Assembly (NCBI GenBank): GCA_964036045.1
Contig: OZ038378.1
Coordinates: forward strand, 140,894,765 to 140,958,764
DNA: 64,000 nucleotides
Reading direction: 5' to 3'
Origin: Eutreptiella sp. 'Long Island Sound 2002'
Taxonomy: Eukaryota; Euglenozoa; Euglenophyceae; Eutreptiales; Eutreptiaceae
In this document: positions 45,185 through 54,672 of the stretch, piece by piece
Layout: every line of letters begins with the position of its first letter
Numbering within the stretch: position 1 is the first letter of the stretch
Made by a program: the position numbers and the translations under genes
Notes under the pieces: model-generated
Told to the model about the DNA's origin: nothing
Databases searched by the model: none
What the model saw: only the letters and a program-made list of their open reading frames with translations

Positions 45185-45952
45185 GGTAGCTGTGGCGAGA
45201 AAAGAGCGGGTGGCCTGTGGCCGCAATATGTTGGGGGGGGGGAGCAGATCGAGGTGTCGGCAAACGGAGGTGCACTGACATCATAGGCAGCCCCAGTCGG
45301 ATGGGGCGCGCAGGAGAGAAACAAGGGGTACCACGAGCGTGGCCATAGTGTGACAAAACAAAGAGCATGGCGCGATGGCGCGGAGTAACATGGGGCCGCC
45401 TGGCGGACCGGGTCGGTGAGCGGGGGTCCCAGGACACACAGGGCGGGGATGCGAGGGGAGCACCGCACTGGCGCGTGGTGCTGCAACCCTAGTGGCGCAC
45501 GGGAGCGAGGGGCCCCACGTTGGGACGACGAATCGGACGACTGATGATACCCCTGCACAAGGCGTCACGCTTGAGCGGCGGATACGTCGAATGCAGTCCC
45601 CGTCGCGGCTCCCCGCGTAGCGGCCTGGAAGATTGCCACGGCGAGGTCGACGTCTTGCCAGAGACGAACGTATAACGACGTGCCCACTGTGAGCAGGAAA
45701 CGGCTTGCAAGGGGGAGGGACGCACTTGAGGTGCGGCACTCAGCCCTTGGAGACACGGGACGAAGAGGGAGAGAGAGAGTGCACCATACGGGTGGAGCTG
45801 AGCGGAGAGGGGGCCACGATGGCAGAGCTGAGTCACGTGGTGGCACGACTATCACGACGATTCACGATTGGTGTCGAGCGTGGCAGTGCGTGTAGGCAAT
45901 CCGTCCTACAGCTACCATCCTGAGGGTTTTTAGACTGGTGCCAGGTCACCAG
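45185..45952 (-). other. LINE 5' UTR
   Basis: 768 bp before the ORF1 ATG, presumably holding an internal promoter that I cannot identify. The outermost 100 bp (45853-45952) are shared with copies C and D; the rest is specific to the long element. A G-run of eight lies next to the start of ORF1 (45233-45240). Confidence 0.7.
45935..45952. repeat. terminal palindrome of the LINE family
   Basis: CTGGTGCCAGGTCACCAG has six-base complementary arms. It recurs at the same terminal position at 35303-35320 (one base different), 47742-47759 (one base different) and 48395-48412 (identical), each time at the outer limit of the shared sequence. Confidence 0.85.
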
Positions 45953-46203
45953 TGGTGTGGTGTGGTGTGGTGTGGTGTGATGCGGTGAGGTGCGGTGTAG
46001 TGGGGTGCGGTGCGGTGCGGTGAGGTGCGGTGCGGTGCGGTGCGGTGTGGTGCTGTGTGGTGCGGTGCGGTGCGGTGCGGTGCGGTGCGGTGCGGTGCGG
46101 TGCGGTGAGGTGCGGTGCGGTGCGGTGCGGTGCGGTGGGGTGGGGTGGGGTGGGGTGGGGTGGGGTGTGGTGCGGTGCGGTGCGGTGCGTTGCGGTGCGG
46201 TGG
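45953..46203 (+). repeat. GGTG[C/T/G] pentamer array
   Basis: About 50 pentamers in blocks: GGTGT next to the LINE, long GGTGC stretches, then GGTGG from about 46135 to 46165, then GGTGC again before the GGA-run of copy C. Confidence 0.93.
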
Positions 46204-47759
46204 AGGAGGAGGAGGAGGAGGAGGAGGAGCGCCTGCCGTGGTCCCACGTACGGTGAGCCGTGGCGTCGTCCCTCGGGGGCCCCACGCAGGCTCTGCCGAG
46301 GGGGTCCTCCGTCTTACCTCCGCTAGAGTAAGACGAATCTCGTCGCACACCTGAGAACGCTCCTCCCAGCAGGCCGTCTGGGTCACAGCGTCGGTGTACG
46401 ACAACGCTACGGTCCGATCTGCTCTCCGGTCCCGGCCACCGACTGCCCCGAACTGTCCTGGATCCACCCGAGTCAGCGTTCCAAGATCAACGTGAGCGGA
46501 AGATGTGGGTCTCCCGGGGCATCACCCCCGACTTGAAAGCGGCGCCGGGCTAAATAGAACGCGGCCCAGCACGACTATGCGCATTGCCGGCGGGCTGAGT
46601 ACCGCCGGCGTCGCGAGTACGGTCACGCTACACGATCACGCGCACCGCCGGTGGCCTGGGTACCCCCGGGTTCTGTGAGTGCGGGACGTGCGTCATTGCC
46701 ATAGCACCACGGTGGTGCACCGCCGTGGAGGTCACCGAGGACGCCCGGCCGCAAAGGCCGGGCCCAAACGACGAGCCCTACGATACGCGCACTGAGACGG
46801 TACGTGACCGAGAAAGTGGCACCACGATGGCGCCTGAGCGAGACGACGACGTTCGCCGATGGCACGTGAGGCGGTGAGTACCGCCGATGACACGTCACCT
46901 CTGCACGGGGTGTCACGGAGCTTGGCGGAGCGCCAGGTGCAGACCTCGCCATGGTGCCTCGAGTATTGGCCTGGAGGACACACCATGGCCAGGCTGGCGC
47001 ACGAAGACTGTTTGGGCTGCGCCACGGTGGCGCTCTGCCCTGAAGGTTGCGCCACAACGGCGCACGTGTACGTTGACCGCACCACGGTGGTGCCACGTCA
47101 CTGAACTGGCGCCACGTCGGCGCAGGGCTGTCTGGGCAGCGCCGCGGTGGCGTTCTGCCGTGAGGATTGCGCCATGATGGCGCACGTGTACGTTGGCGGC
47201 ACCACGATGGCGCTCTGCCACTGAACTGGCGCCACGGAGGCATGGGGCTGTCCGGGCAGTGCCACGACGGCGCTGTGCCCCGAACACTGCGCCACGGTAG
47301 CTGCACCACAGTGGTGTGCTGCCACGGAAGTGGCGCCACGTTGGCGCTGGACTGTTTGGGCGGCGCCACGGCGGCGCTCTGCCAAGAAGGCCGTGCCACG
47401 ACGGCGCTCTGCCCAGAAGGCCGCGCCACGACGGCGCACGGGTACGTTCGCGGCGCCACGATGGTGCCCTGCCATTGAGCCCGCGCCATGTCGGCGCAGA
47501 GCTATCGGGGCAGGCGCCACGTTGGCGTCTGGCGGTCGGGGGGAGGCCACGTATGTGCATCTGTCCCCCACAGGACTGCATGTCTGGCCCAGGGAGGGGT
47601 CCTGGACGGTTGGCGGGCGGGGTGGGCCCGGCCTGACACAGGGAAGACGCACGAGAAATCGAGACGTATCACGACTGGCTTCGAGCGTGGCAATGCGTGT
47701 GGGCAATCCGTCCCACAGCTACCATCCTGAGGGTTTTTAGACTGGTGCCAGTTCACCAG
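46202..47759 (-). mobile_element. non-autonomous LINE derivative, copy C
   Basis: Begins with a longer GGA-run, matches the LINE 3' UTR to about 46555, continues with sequence nearly identical to copy A (TAGAACGCGGCCCAGCACGA onwards) and ends with the 5' tail and terminal palindrome at 47759. The interior (about 46950-47530) is a tandem series of GCGCCACGGTGGCGC-type palindromes. No ORF1 or ORF2 sequence is present; the long frames on both strands are repeat artefacts. Confidence 0.78.
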
Positions 47760-48083
47760 AGGTGCGGTGGGGTGCGGTGCGGTGCGGTGCGGTGCGGTGC
47801 GGTGCGGTGGGGTGCGGTGCGGTGGGGTGGGGTGGGGTGGGTTGTGGTGTGGTGTGGTGCGGTGCGGTGCGGTGCGGTGGGGTGCGGTGCGGTGCGGTGG
47901 GGTGGGGTGGGGTGGGGTGGGGTGGTGTGGGGTGTGGTGTGGTGTGGTGCGGTGCGGTGCGGTGGGGTGTGGTGCGGTGCGGTGCGGTGCGGTGCGGTGC
48001 GGTGCGGTGGGGTGTGGTGCGGTGCGGTGCGGTGCGGTGTGGTGCGGTGTGGTGCGGTGCGGTGCGGTGCGGTGCGGTGCGGC
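47760..48083 (+). repeat. GGTG[C/G/T] pentamer array
   Basis: About 64 pentamers with blocks of GGTGC, GGTGG and GGTGT between copies C and D. Confidence 0.93.
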
Positions 48084-48412
48084 GCGGCGCACGGGTACGT
48101 TCGCGGCGCCACGATGGTGCCCTGCCATTGAGCCCGCGCCATGTCGGCGCAGAGCTGTCGGGGCAGGCGCCACGTTGGCGTCTGGCGGTCGGGGGGAGGC
48201 CACGTATGTGCATCTGTCCCCCACAGGACTGCATGTCTGGCCCAGGGAGGGGTCCTGGACGGTTGGCGGGCGGGGTGGGCCCGGCCTGACACAGGGAAGA
48301 CGCACGAGAAATCGAGACGTATCACGACTGGCTTCGAGCGTGGCAATGCGTGTGGGCAATCCGTCCCACAGCTACCATCCTGAGGGTTTTTAGACTGGTG
48401 CCAGGTCACCAG
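48084..48412 (-). mobile_element. partial copy D, duplicate of the 5' part of copy C
   Basis: Sequence from GCACGGGTACGTTCGCGG (48089) to the terminal palindrome is almost identical to 47437-47759, with only a couple of differences. The sense 3' part is missing, the opposite of ordinary LINE truncation, so it arose by tandem duplication with the pentamer array and not by insertion. Confidence 0.85.
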
Positions 48413-48665
48413 AGGTGCGGTGGGGTGCGGTGCGGTGCGGTGCGGTGTGGTGCGGTGCGCTGGGTTGTGGTGTGGTGTGGTGTGGTGTGGTGTGGTGTGG
48501 TGTGGTGTGGTGTGGTGTGGTGTGGTGTGGTGTGGTGTGGTGTGGTGTGGTGTGGTGTGGTGTGGTGTGGTGTGGTGTGGTGTGGTGTGGTGTGGTGTGG
48601 TGTGGTGTGGTGTGGTGTGGTGTGGTGTGGTGTGGTGTGGTGTGGTGTGGTGTGGTGTGGTGCGT
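48413..48665 (+). repeat. TGTGG pentamer array, about 39 perfect copies
   Basis: A short GGTGC/GGTGG start is followed by uninterrupted TGTGG from about 48465 to 48660, the purest array in the window. Confidence 0.95.
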
Positions 48666-49184
48666 TGCGGAGTGATGAGGCACCTACAAATGGAACTCGG
48701 GAATCTCATCCGCCTTAGACCCCAGCCGAGGAACCAGCCCCGGGGATGGCCAATATTTGTTTGGCTGGGTGCCTCACTTTAACCAAGCGCATTCGGGTCC
48801 TGTGGGATGAAGGTATGATTGAGACTTCGCGTAACGAAGGTCAAGTTCGTGGGCTGAACTATGAGGAATGTTGCAGGTACCTCCGCCTGATGTTATGCAC
48901 GATTCATTACTCGTACCCGGAGGCCGTATGTTCTGCACATGTTCAGTCGTAGGCCACTGTCATTGTACTGTTTACTATGCTCACTGTTGCTATCTGTTTA
49001 GCTGGCTTTTGGTATGCCATTGGGGGCCCACATATCTACAAAAATGCCATGCGGCATTGCAAGGAAATGGAAAAGAAAAATCACTCCGTGCCAACATGGA
49101 CAAAAGAGTTTGAAGCCTTCGAAATTAAGCGTGGTACACCGTTACCCATCCGAAGAGAGCTAGTGCATTTGTGGAGTATCCCAT
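48666..49184. other. no gene seen
   Basis: Unique, lower-GC sequence. Plus-strand frames at 48977-49273 run partly antisense to the dispersed repeat that starts at 49185. No domain is recognised. Confidence 0.5.
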
Positions 49185-49629
49185 CATCCTTCCGGTCGTA
49201 TCGGTCCTTAAGAATCGCCTCGTTCTTTAAGTTCAACTTCAACTCTACGAAAATGTATTCACGATCCTCTTGAGTGACATGCGTGGTGGGATATGTTGTA
49301 GACGAAGAATTGGTTTGTTTTTCATCCACTCTTGGTGGTGGAAGCGCGGCAACCTTTGACTAGCAGCCTCCTTGAATACTTCAACGTAGAGGCTTTGGCA
49401 CACCAAGACCATGCGCTCTGGTTCTCCCATATTTAGGCGGAGGTTTTCTTGGATATGCGCATGATATTGAGACTAGCACATGATCTTGACTACCGATCTC
49501 TTCTTCACTTGTGTGGCACGCTTTGTCCCTTCGTCCTCAACCTTCTTTTTCCAATAGCTTGAGGGGAACATCTTTGAGGAGATAGCCGAATTCCAATTAT
49601 TCATTCCAATCCTCAACCTTCCTCAATGC
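49185..49629 (-). pseudogene. dispersed coding-like repeat, copy 1
   Basis: The reverse complement aligns with 50467-50880. In translation it contains KDVPPSYWKKKVEDEGTKRA-like sequence near 49590-49530 (frame-broken), LYVEVFKEA near 49390, and EDREYIFVELKLNLKNEA near 49275-49220. The protein-level match to copy 2 is better kept than the frame, so it looks like a decayed gene family, probably from a mobile element. I do not recognise it. Confidence 0.55.
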
Positions 49630-50466
49630 CTCAGAGTGCTTGGCTGCTTTAGTCTTGGCCGCTGCACTGTAGGGTTGACGTGCTTAATCGACGCCGCCAC
49701 AGTTTGGGTGAATGTCATCAAGCAGTCTGATGTTCACACAGCTAGATGGATCTCAAACCTAGTGTTGGTCGCCTGGGTTTGATGACACGGTAGTATGGAT
49801 CACTCATGACAAAACCATCAACCATGAGTCAACGGGAGCATGGATATCCTGACCCGGGGAGAGATGGTGGTCATGCGGAATAATCTTGCCGACCAGTGTT
49901 GTTCTGGAGGTAGGATGCCAGGCATGTGCTGCGACTATCATGCAACCTCCCATATGTCATGGCTGCCGTAGGTCGGCGGCTAAATCCCTTGGCTAGGACG
50001 CAAGAGACAAGCATACTGGGACACTGCCGTGGGGCAGTGGGCAGTGGGTTTCCTTCTGTTGACTGCCTCACTATGGGGGCTTCTCTTAGCGTGCTCTTGT
50101 TGAGCCCCGTCCGGCTGAGATACACTCGAGGACCCCGGATCACCATGTTGCAACGATTGCTCCTACTATTCTTGGACTTATCGCCCTGCTTGCAAAAGAG
50201 ATTGCGCAACTTCTCCAATGTGGGGTGCACTTCGCTATCTACCTCGACCTCCACCATCTTGACAAGCTTGGCACTCCTTCCAATTTTCGATCGTCGTCTC
50301 TTTCGGAATCGTCTCCGGATGTAGCTTGAAGTACTCCTTTTTATCTCTGGCGTACACTGCACATTGGGTGTGATCATGCTGATTGGACGACCCTTCCCAT
50401 AGCACACCCAACATCCCTTGCACTTCTTCATGCCGGTGGGAGTGACCCTTGCCATGTACCAACCGT
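49630..50466 (-). pseudogene. mixed relic: Cys-containing reading frame and one satellite monomer
   Basis: A minus-strand frame of 194 codons starts at 50455 with KKCKGCWVCYGKG (CxxCxxC) and a basic stretch YIRRRFRKRRR. A second frame over 50350-50240 (KKEYFKLHPETIPKETT) reads on naturally, suggesting a frameshift. The lower half overlaps a single diverged 47-bp satellite monomer (50020-50090, GCCGTGGGGCAGTGGGCAGTG), so the full frame is a chimera and not a gene. 49641-49870 shows nothing. Confidence 0.35.
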
Positions 50467-50880
50467 CATTGAGGAAGGTTGAGGATTCGAATGAATTGTT
50501 GGAATTTCACTATCTCCTCAAAGATGTTCCCCCAAGCAATTGAAAAGAGAAGGTTGAGGACGAAGGGACAAAGCGTGCCAAGAAGAGATTGGTGGTCAAG
50601 ATCATGTACTAGTCCCAATATCATGCGCATCTCCAAAAATACTACGCCAAAGTCTCTACGTGGAAGTATTCAAGGAGGCCGTTGGTCAAAGGGTGCTGTG
50701 CTTGCACCACCAAGAGTGGATGAAGAACAAACCACTTCTTCGTCTACAACATATCCTAGCACGCATGTCACTCGAGTCGATCGTGCAATACATCTCGTTG
50801 AGTTGAAGTTGAAGCTGAAGAACGAGGCGAACGAATCATAAGGACCGATACGACCCGAAGGACGATGCTGTCCTCCACAA
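50467..50880 (+). pseudogene. dispersed coding-like repeat, copy 2
   Basis: Begins TCATTGAGGAAGGTTGAGG as copy 3 does and carries the LKDVPP, VEDEGTKRA and VELKLKLKNEA segments in broken frames, with a stop after NEANES near 50840. Opposite in orientation to copy 1, so the two form an inverted pair about 0.9 kb apart. Confidence 0.55.
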
Positions 50881-51338
50881 ATCACCCATTTCTGATTTGG
50901 TGCATCCACACCTTCTACCTCCTCGGGCCAATCCAAGTATTCTGTTTCTCCGCGCATTTTGCCATTTTGGGTTGCAGCCCTCAATTCTTCCTTCAATTCT
51001 TCTTGGAGACGATGCGGAAACGTCCGCATGGCCCAGCGATCCCTTTGGACCTAGGTCGTACCTCCCATGACCTCATAAGCGAAATCACACTCCGGCCAAT
51101 TGTTGCTGAAACTCTTGCTGTTCTTGGGGATGAAGGCGAAGAAGAGGTATTCCGCCTGGTCGTCGTTGTTGACATTGATGTCATTGTTGTTTTTGTCCTC
51201 ATTTGTCCTGTGTCCATCATGAATTTCCCGGTGTTGTCGTTCTCAATGGCGTTGATTATTGTGTTTTGTTCTCGTAGTGCTAGAGCGAGGGGAGTTACGC
51301 TTGGGAGCATGGTGTCGGTACATGCGCATGTACGGATG
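50881..51338 (-). pseudogene. coding-like relic of unknown family
   Basis: Minus-strand pieces read as a charged helical protein: RLQEELKEELRAATQNGKM near 51005-50950, then EYLDWPEEVEGVDAPN near 50935-50890, and upstream a Thr/Ser-rich stretch (51200-51120). Frames shift between the pieces. The upstream part is duplicated at 51551-51652. Confidence 0.35.
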
Positions 51339-51532
51339 GTCATTGAGGAAGGTTGAGGATTGGAATGAATCGCCCGAATTCGGCTATCTCCTCAAAGATG
51401 TTCCCCCAAGCTATTGGAAAAAGAAGGTTGAGGACGAAGGGACAAAGCGTGCCACACAAGTGAAGAAGAGATCGGTAGTCAAGATCCTGTGCTAGTCCCA
51501 ATATCACGCGCATCGCCAAGAATATCTCCGCC
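51339..51532 (+). pseudogene. dispersed coding-like repeat, copy 3 (partial)
   Basis: Translates as EFGYLLKDVPPSYWKKKVED, then TKRATQVKKRSVVKIL and a stop at 51493; the frame is the best preserved of the three copies. It lies between two direct copies of a 100-bp segment (51232-51333 and 51551-51652). Confidence 0.55.
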
Positions 51533-51959
51533 GAAATATGGGAGTTCTTGCTGTTGTCGTTCTCGGTGGCCTTCATTATTGTGTTTTGTTCTTGTAGTGC
51601 TAGAGCGAGGGGAGTTACGCTTGTGAGCATGGCGTCGGTACTTGCGCATGTGCACCTGAATGGCAATGTGGTCAAGATACAGTGAGGGACGGTGGGCCGC
51701 AATATGAGTATTGAAATGTTATAATACCGCCTCAAATATTTTCGTGACGGTATTGGTCCAAGTGCCAGCGCAGTTGCTGTATGAAGTTAGGCGACATGCG
51801 GCCCGAGGTGGGCCGACACCAGTACGGCTGCGGTCACCTAGAGGTCTCGCTTAGCGCCGCCGCCATGCAAAAGGCCCCGTGCAGATCCGTAGCCATCACA
51901 TGTAGGTCCATGGTGCTTGTCCCGCTGCCGCAAGGGCCCCATTAGGCGGCCCTATAGGG
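51533..51959. other. duplicated 100-bp segment, then no gene
   Basis: 51551-51652 repeats 51232-51333 with few differences (GTTGTCGTTCTC start). From 51740 to 51959 the sequence is unique, moderately GC-rich, and may be remains of the retrotransposon described next. Confidence 0.5.
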
Positions 51960-52617
51960 TTTGCTGGGAACTGCCAGAAAGGTCGGCCACGTAGATTTTC
52001 CCATGGAGCATCAAGCGTTTCGCTTGGTCCGGTCGATCCAATCGATTGTGCTCCAAAAATTCCAAGCGAAGTTTGGCTTCACGGGATCCTCCACCCGTGA
52101 TGTCGCCATTTGCGACCTTGAAGCGCGTTGGTCAGTCACTGTGCTTCATACATGTGCCCGGAAACAAACCATTCCGTACCAACCTTACCTGGACCCGCGT
52201 ATCCACCAAGACATCCGCGACCACTTCTCTCCGTCCACACATTACCCGCACCTTCAAGTGCAACTGCCGCCCATGTGGTGTACGGATGAGTCTCACAACA
52301 ATTAACTCTAGTACGGACAGGCGCGTGAGGACTTCCAACCTCTGGTCTCGTATCTCGTAGATTTTGGGTTGGTCCTACACATCCATACAAATTCGCGAGT
52401 CATCTAAATCCACGTGTATCTTCTTCACATCACCCACTTCCATTGTGTCGGCAAGAGTTGACCAAGTCATGGGGTGATGAAATAATTTTGGCCCATCCGG
52501 GGCTCTCTTCGGCAGTGCAGATGCCTTCTTCATTGCCCTGATTTTCTTCGAGGTCGCAAACTCACTTCTGTGCTGGTGAGTAGTGGGTAGTGGAACTCCT
52601 TTAGCAGAGTGCCTCAC
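51960..52617 (-). pseudogene. decayed LTR-type retrotransposon gag-protease region (retropepsin relic)
   Basis: One minus-strand frame runs from 52617 to a stop at 52011 with only two internal stops (52375 and 52132). It contains VLVDTRVQVRLVRNGLFPG (about 52212-52156), in which VDT followed by a hydrophobic stretch is the active-site loop of retropepsins; canonical DTGA has become DTRV. The following FKVANGDITGGG and, in a shifted frame, LHGKIYVADLSG match the flap and downstream strands seen in Ty3-type proteases. The upstream basic region (SKKIRAMKKASALPKRAP) may be gag or spacer. No RT follows, so the copy is truncated. Confidence 0.6.
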
Positions 52618-52742
52618 TGGTGGGGAGCAGTGGGTAGTGGATCTCCCTCAATACACCGCCGAACTGAAGGGGGGCACTGCAGTGGATCTCCTTTAATACA
52701 TTGCCTCATTGCTAGGGAGCGGTGGGTAGTGGATCTCCTTAG
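52575..52742 (+). repeat. diverged 47-bp satellite, about 4 units
   Basis: GTGGGTAGTGGAACTCC and CAGTGGGTAGTGGATCTCC recur with AATACA...GCC spacing, clearly related to the main satellite but heavily substituted. Overlaps the first bases of the retropepsin relic frame. Confidence 0.75.
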
Positions 52743-52860
52743 GTGTGGTGTGGTGTGGTGTGGTGTGGTGTGGTGTGGTGTGGTGTGGTGTGGTGTGGTG
52801 TGGTGTGGTGTGGTGTGGTGTGGTGTGGTGTGGTGTGGTGTGGTGTGGGGTGGTGCGGTG
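52743..52860 (+). repeat. TGTGG pentamer array
   Basis: About 22 nearly perfect pentamers ending in a few GGTGC copies. Confidence 0.94.
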
Positions 52861-52945
52861 CGGTGCGGAGTGCAAGTGTGTGCCCAAGGCACTGTTTACA
52901 AAAAAGCAATGGCCAAGATGTCTTGCACATGGGAAAATGTAAAAT
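52861..52945 (+). repeat. diverged linker copy
   Basis: GCCCAAGGCACTGTTTAC and GCAATGGCCAAGATGTC parallel the conserved linker start and middle. It follows a pentamer array as in the other modules. Confidence 0.7.
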
Positions 52946-53545
52946 AGAACGGCCCCCATCCACCAACCTAAATCCAATTTTATGCCCTATTTGCAGGTTG
53001 CCAATTGCCTTTCATGGGTAGGCGGCTGCACCCACTACCCCCAGCAGTGTGGCCATGAACTTTAGGAGGGCCACTAACCATTGCCCCCATGTTGTGCAGT
53101 GGTGTACTGAAGCAAACAACTGCCCGCTCCCCCCTAACTTGTGGCGGTGTGTTAAAGAACGCCCATTGCCCATTGCCCATTGCCATGCGGCAATGTACGA
53201 AGGAATATGCACTTCCAATTACCCACTACAGTGCAGCACTATATACTGAAAGATTCACACCACCCACAAACCCGTGCGATGACACGATGTAGAAAAAGAC
53301 TACCACTACCCCGTTGAAGGGTCTTCACTGCCCGCTGCCCACAAAAGCAGGGCAGTGCATAGCAGGAGCCACCACCGCCCATTACCTATGGCAGTATGGC
53401 AGTGAGCACAAGGAGGTACAATTGCCCACCAAGACGGTGAGCGGAAGGAGCCACCAATGAGCACTACACACAACAGGGCGGTGGTGTACCAAAGGAGACG
53501 CCACGGCCCACGGGTGCAGCCATGTGGCAGTTTGTAGAGGGAGGT
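52946..53545 (-). repeat. diverged satellite in inverted orientation
   Basis: CCCATTGCCCATTGCC, CCACTACCCCCAGCAGTG and similar motifs are complements of the satellite's GGCAGTGGGCAGTG, spaced by roughly one unit. The region is therefore a decayed array on the minus strand. Confidence 0.6.
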
Positions 53546-53639
53546 GCGACATCCCGCAACCCTCATGGTGCTCATCAAGTCGTGTGTAGGCCTTGAGGCA
53601 CCATGGCATGACAGGTGTGGACTCCTCCACAAGGGAAAG

Positions 53640-54580
53640 GGGGAGTGTGCAGCAAACGGGGCAGTGGGCAGTGGGCCCCCTTCAGTACATTGCTGCAACA
53701 CATGGGGGCAGTGGGGGGTGGGTGTTCTTCTATACACCGCCGCACTTAATAGGGTGGTGGGTAGCAGGCATCATTCGGTACACCGTCGCAATGTGGGCCG
53801 CGGGCCTACTTTAGCAGATTGCCACACTGCAATGGGCTGTGGACATTGGGCCTCATTCGCACACCGCCACATTGCTAGGGGCAGCAGGTATCCATCAGCG
53901 GACCGCCTCATTGTAGGGAGTGTGTGGCAATGGGGCTCCTTTAGTACACCGCGGCATTGCAGGGTGTGTGTGTGTGTGGGGGGGGTTGGGTCTCCGTTTC
54001 CCGCTACAATGTAGGGGGCAGTAGGTAGCCATTATCCTTCAGTACAATGCCACAATGCAGGGGTCTGGGTTTAGTTGGTAGTGGGTATTGTGGACTACAC
54101 CGTCGCTCTACATGCGGCTGCGGCTCTCCTTTATTACACCGGTGCTCTCAAAGGGGCAGTGGGCATCAAGTCTCCTCTAGTACACTGCCACATTGCACAG
54201 GCCAGCTAATAGCGGGCCTTCTTCGGTAGACTGTTGTAATGTATAGGGCAGTTGGCAGTGGGTCTCTTGTAGTACACCGCCACGCTACAGGGGGTAGTGG
54301 GTAGTGGGCTTCCTTCTGTACAATGCTGCAACACAAGAGGCGGTGCGCAATGGGTATCCTTGAGTTCATTGCAGCACTGCATGGAACAGTGGGTTGCGGG
54401 CCTCCTAAAATATACTGCTACAATGCGGGGCGGGGGGGGGGGGGAGGGGTAGCAGGCGGTGGGCCTCCTTTTGTACACCGCTGCACCACATGGGGCATTT
54501 GGCAGTGGGTACCGTTCTTTACGCATCCGCAATATATGGGGGAGTGGGCAGTGGGTCTCCTTTAGTACACCGCCATGGTG
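53640..54580 (+). repeat. diverged 47-bp satellite, about 20 units
   Basis: GGGGCAGTGGGCAGTGGGCC and later TAGTACACCGCCAC-type units repeat at about 47 bp. Divergence between units is much higher than in arrays 1-4. A TG run and a G run lie near 53965-53985, and another G run lies at 54425-54445. Confidence 0.75.
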
Positions 54581-54672
54581 TGATGTGTTGTGGTGTGGGG
54601 TGTGCCGAAGGTGCTGTTACCGAATGTCAATGGACAGGCTGTCTTGCACATGGGTGGGCCCTCGACATGTAG
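54581..54672 (+). repeat. short pentamer remnant and diverged linker copy
   Basis: GTGTTGTGGTGTGGGGTGTGCC is followed by GAAGGTGCTGTTACCGAATG, matching the start of the conserved linker. No satellite follows. Confidence 0.75.

Larger units (their letters stand above)
36472..45952 (-). mobile_element. apparently intact LINE (non-LTR retrotransposon), 9.5 kb
   Basis: Boundaries are set by comparison with copies A and C: a GGA-run at 36472 (the 3' end on the minus strand) and the palindrome CTGGTGCCAGGTCACCAG ending at 45952 (the 5' end). Inside are a 5' UTR of about 770 bp, ORF1, an 8-base gap, ORF2 and a 3' UTR of about 410 bp. Both frames are open over their full length and ORF2 keeps its catalytic motifs, so the element may have been active recently. 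There is no poly-A tail; the 3' end is (CCT)n in sense orientation. Both flanks are pentamer arrays and no target-site duplication can be read because of them. An APE-type endonuclease with an RNase H domain places it broadly with the I/Tad/R1-like LINEs; the clade is unresolved. Confidence 0.9.

Noticed and set aside
46623-47706. Minus-strand frames of 200-290 codons in copy C
   Set aside because: They follow the tandem palindrome units and lack domains; copy A has different frame ends at the same place.
45953-48700. Long Cys/Gly/Val-rich and His/Thr/Pro-rich frames
   Set aside because: They are translations of the GGTGT/GGTGC pentamer on the two strands.
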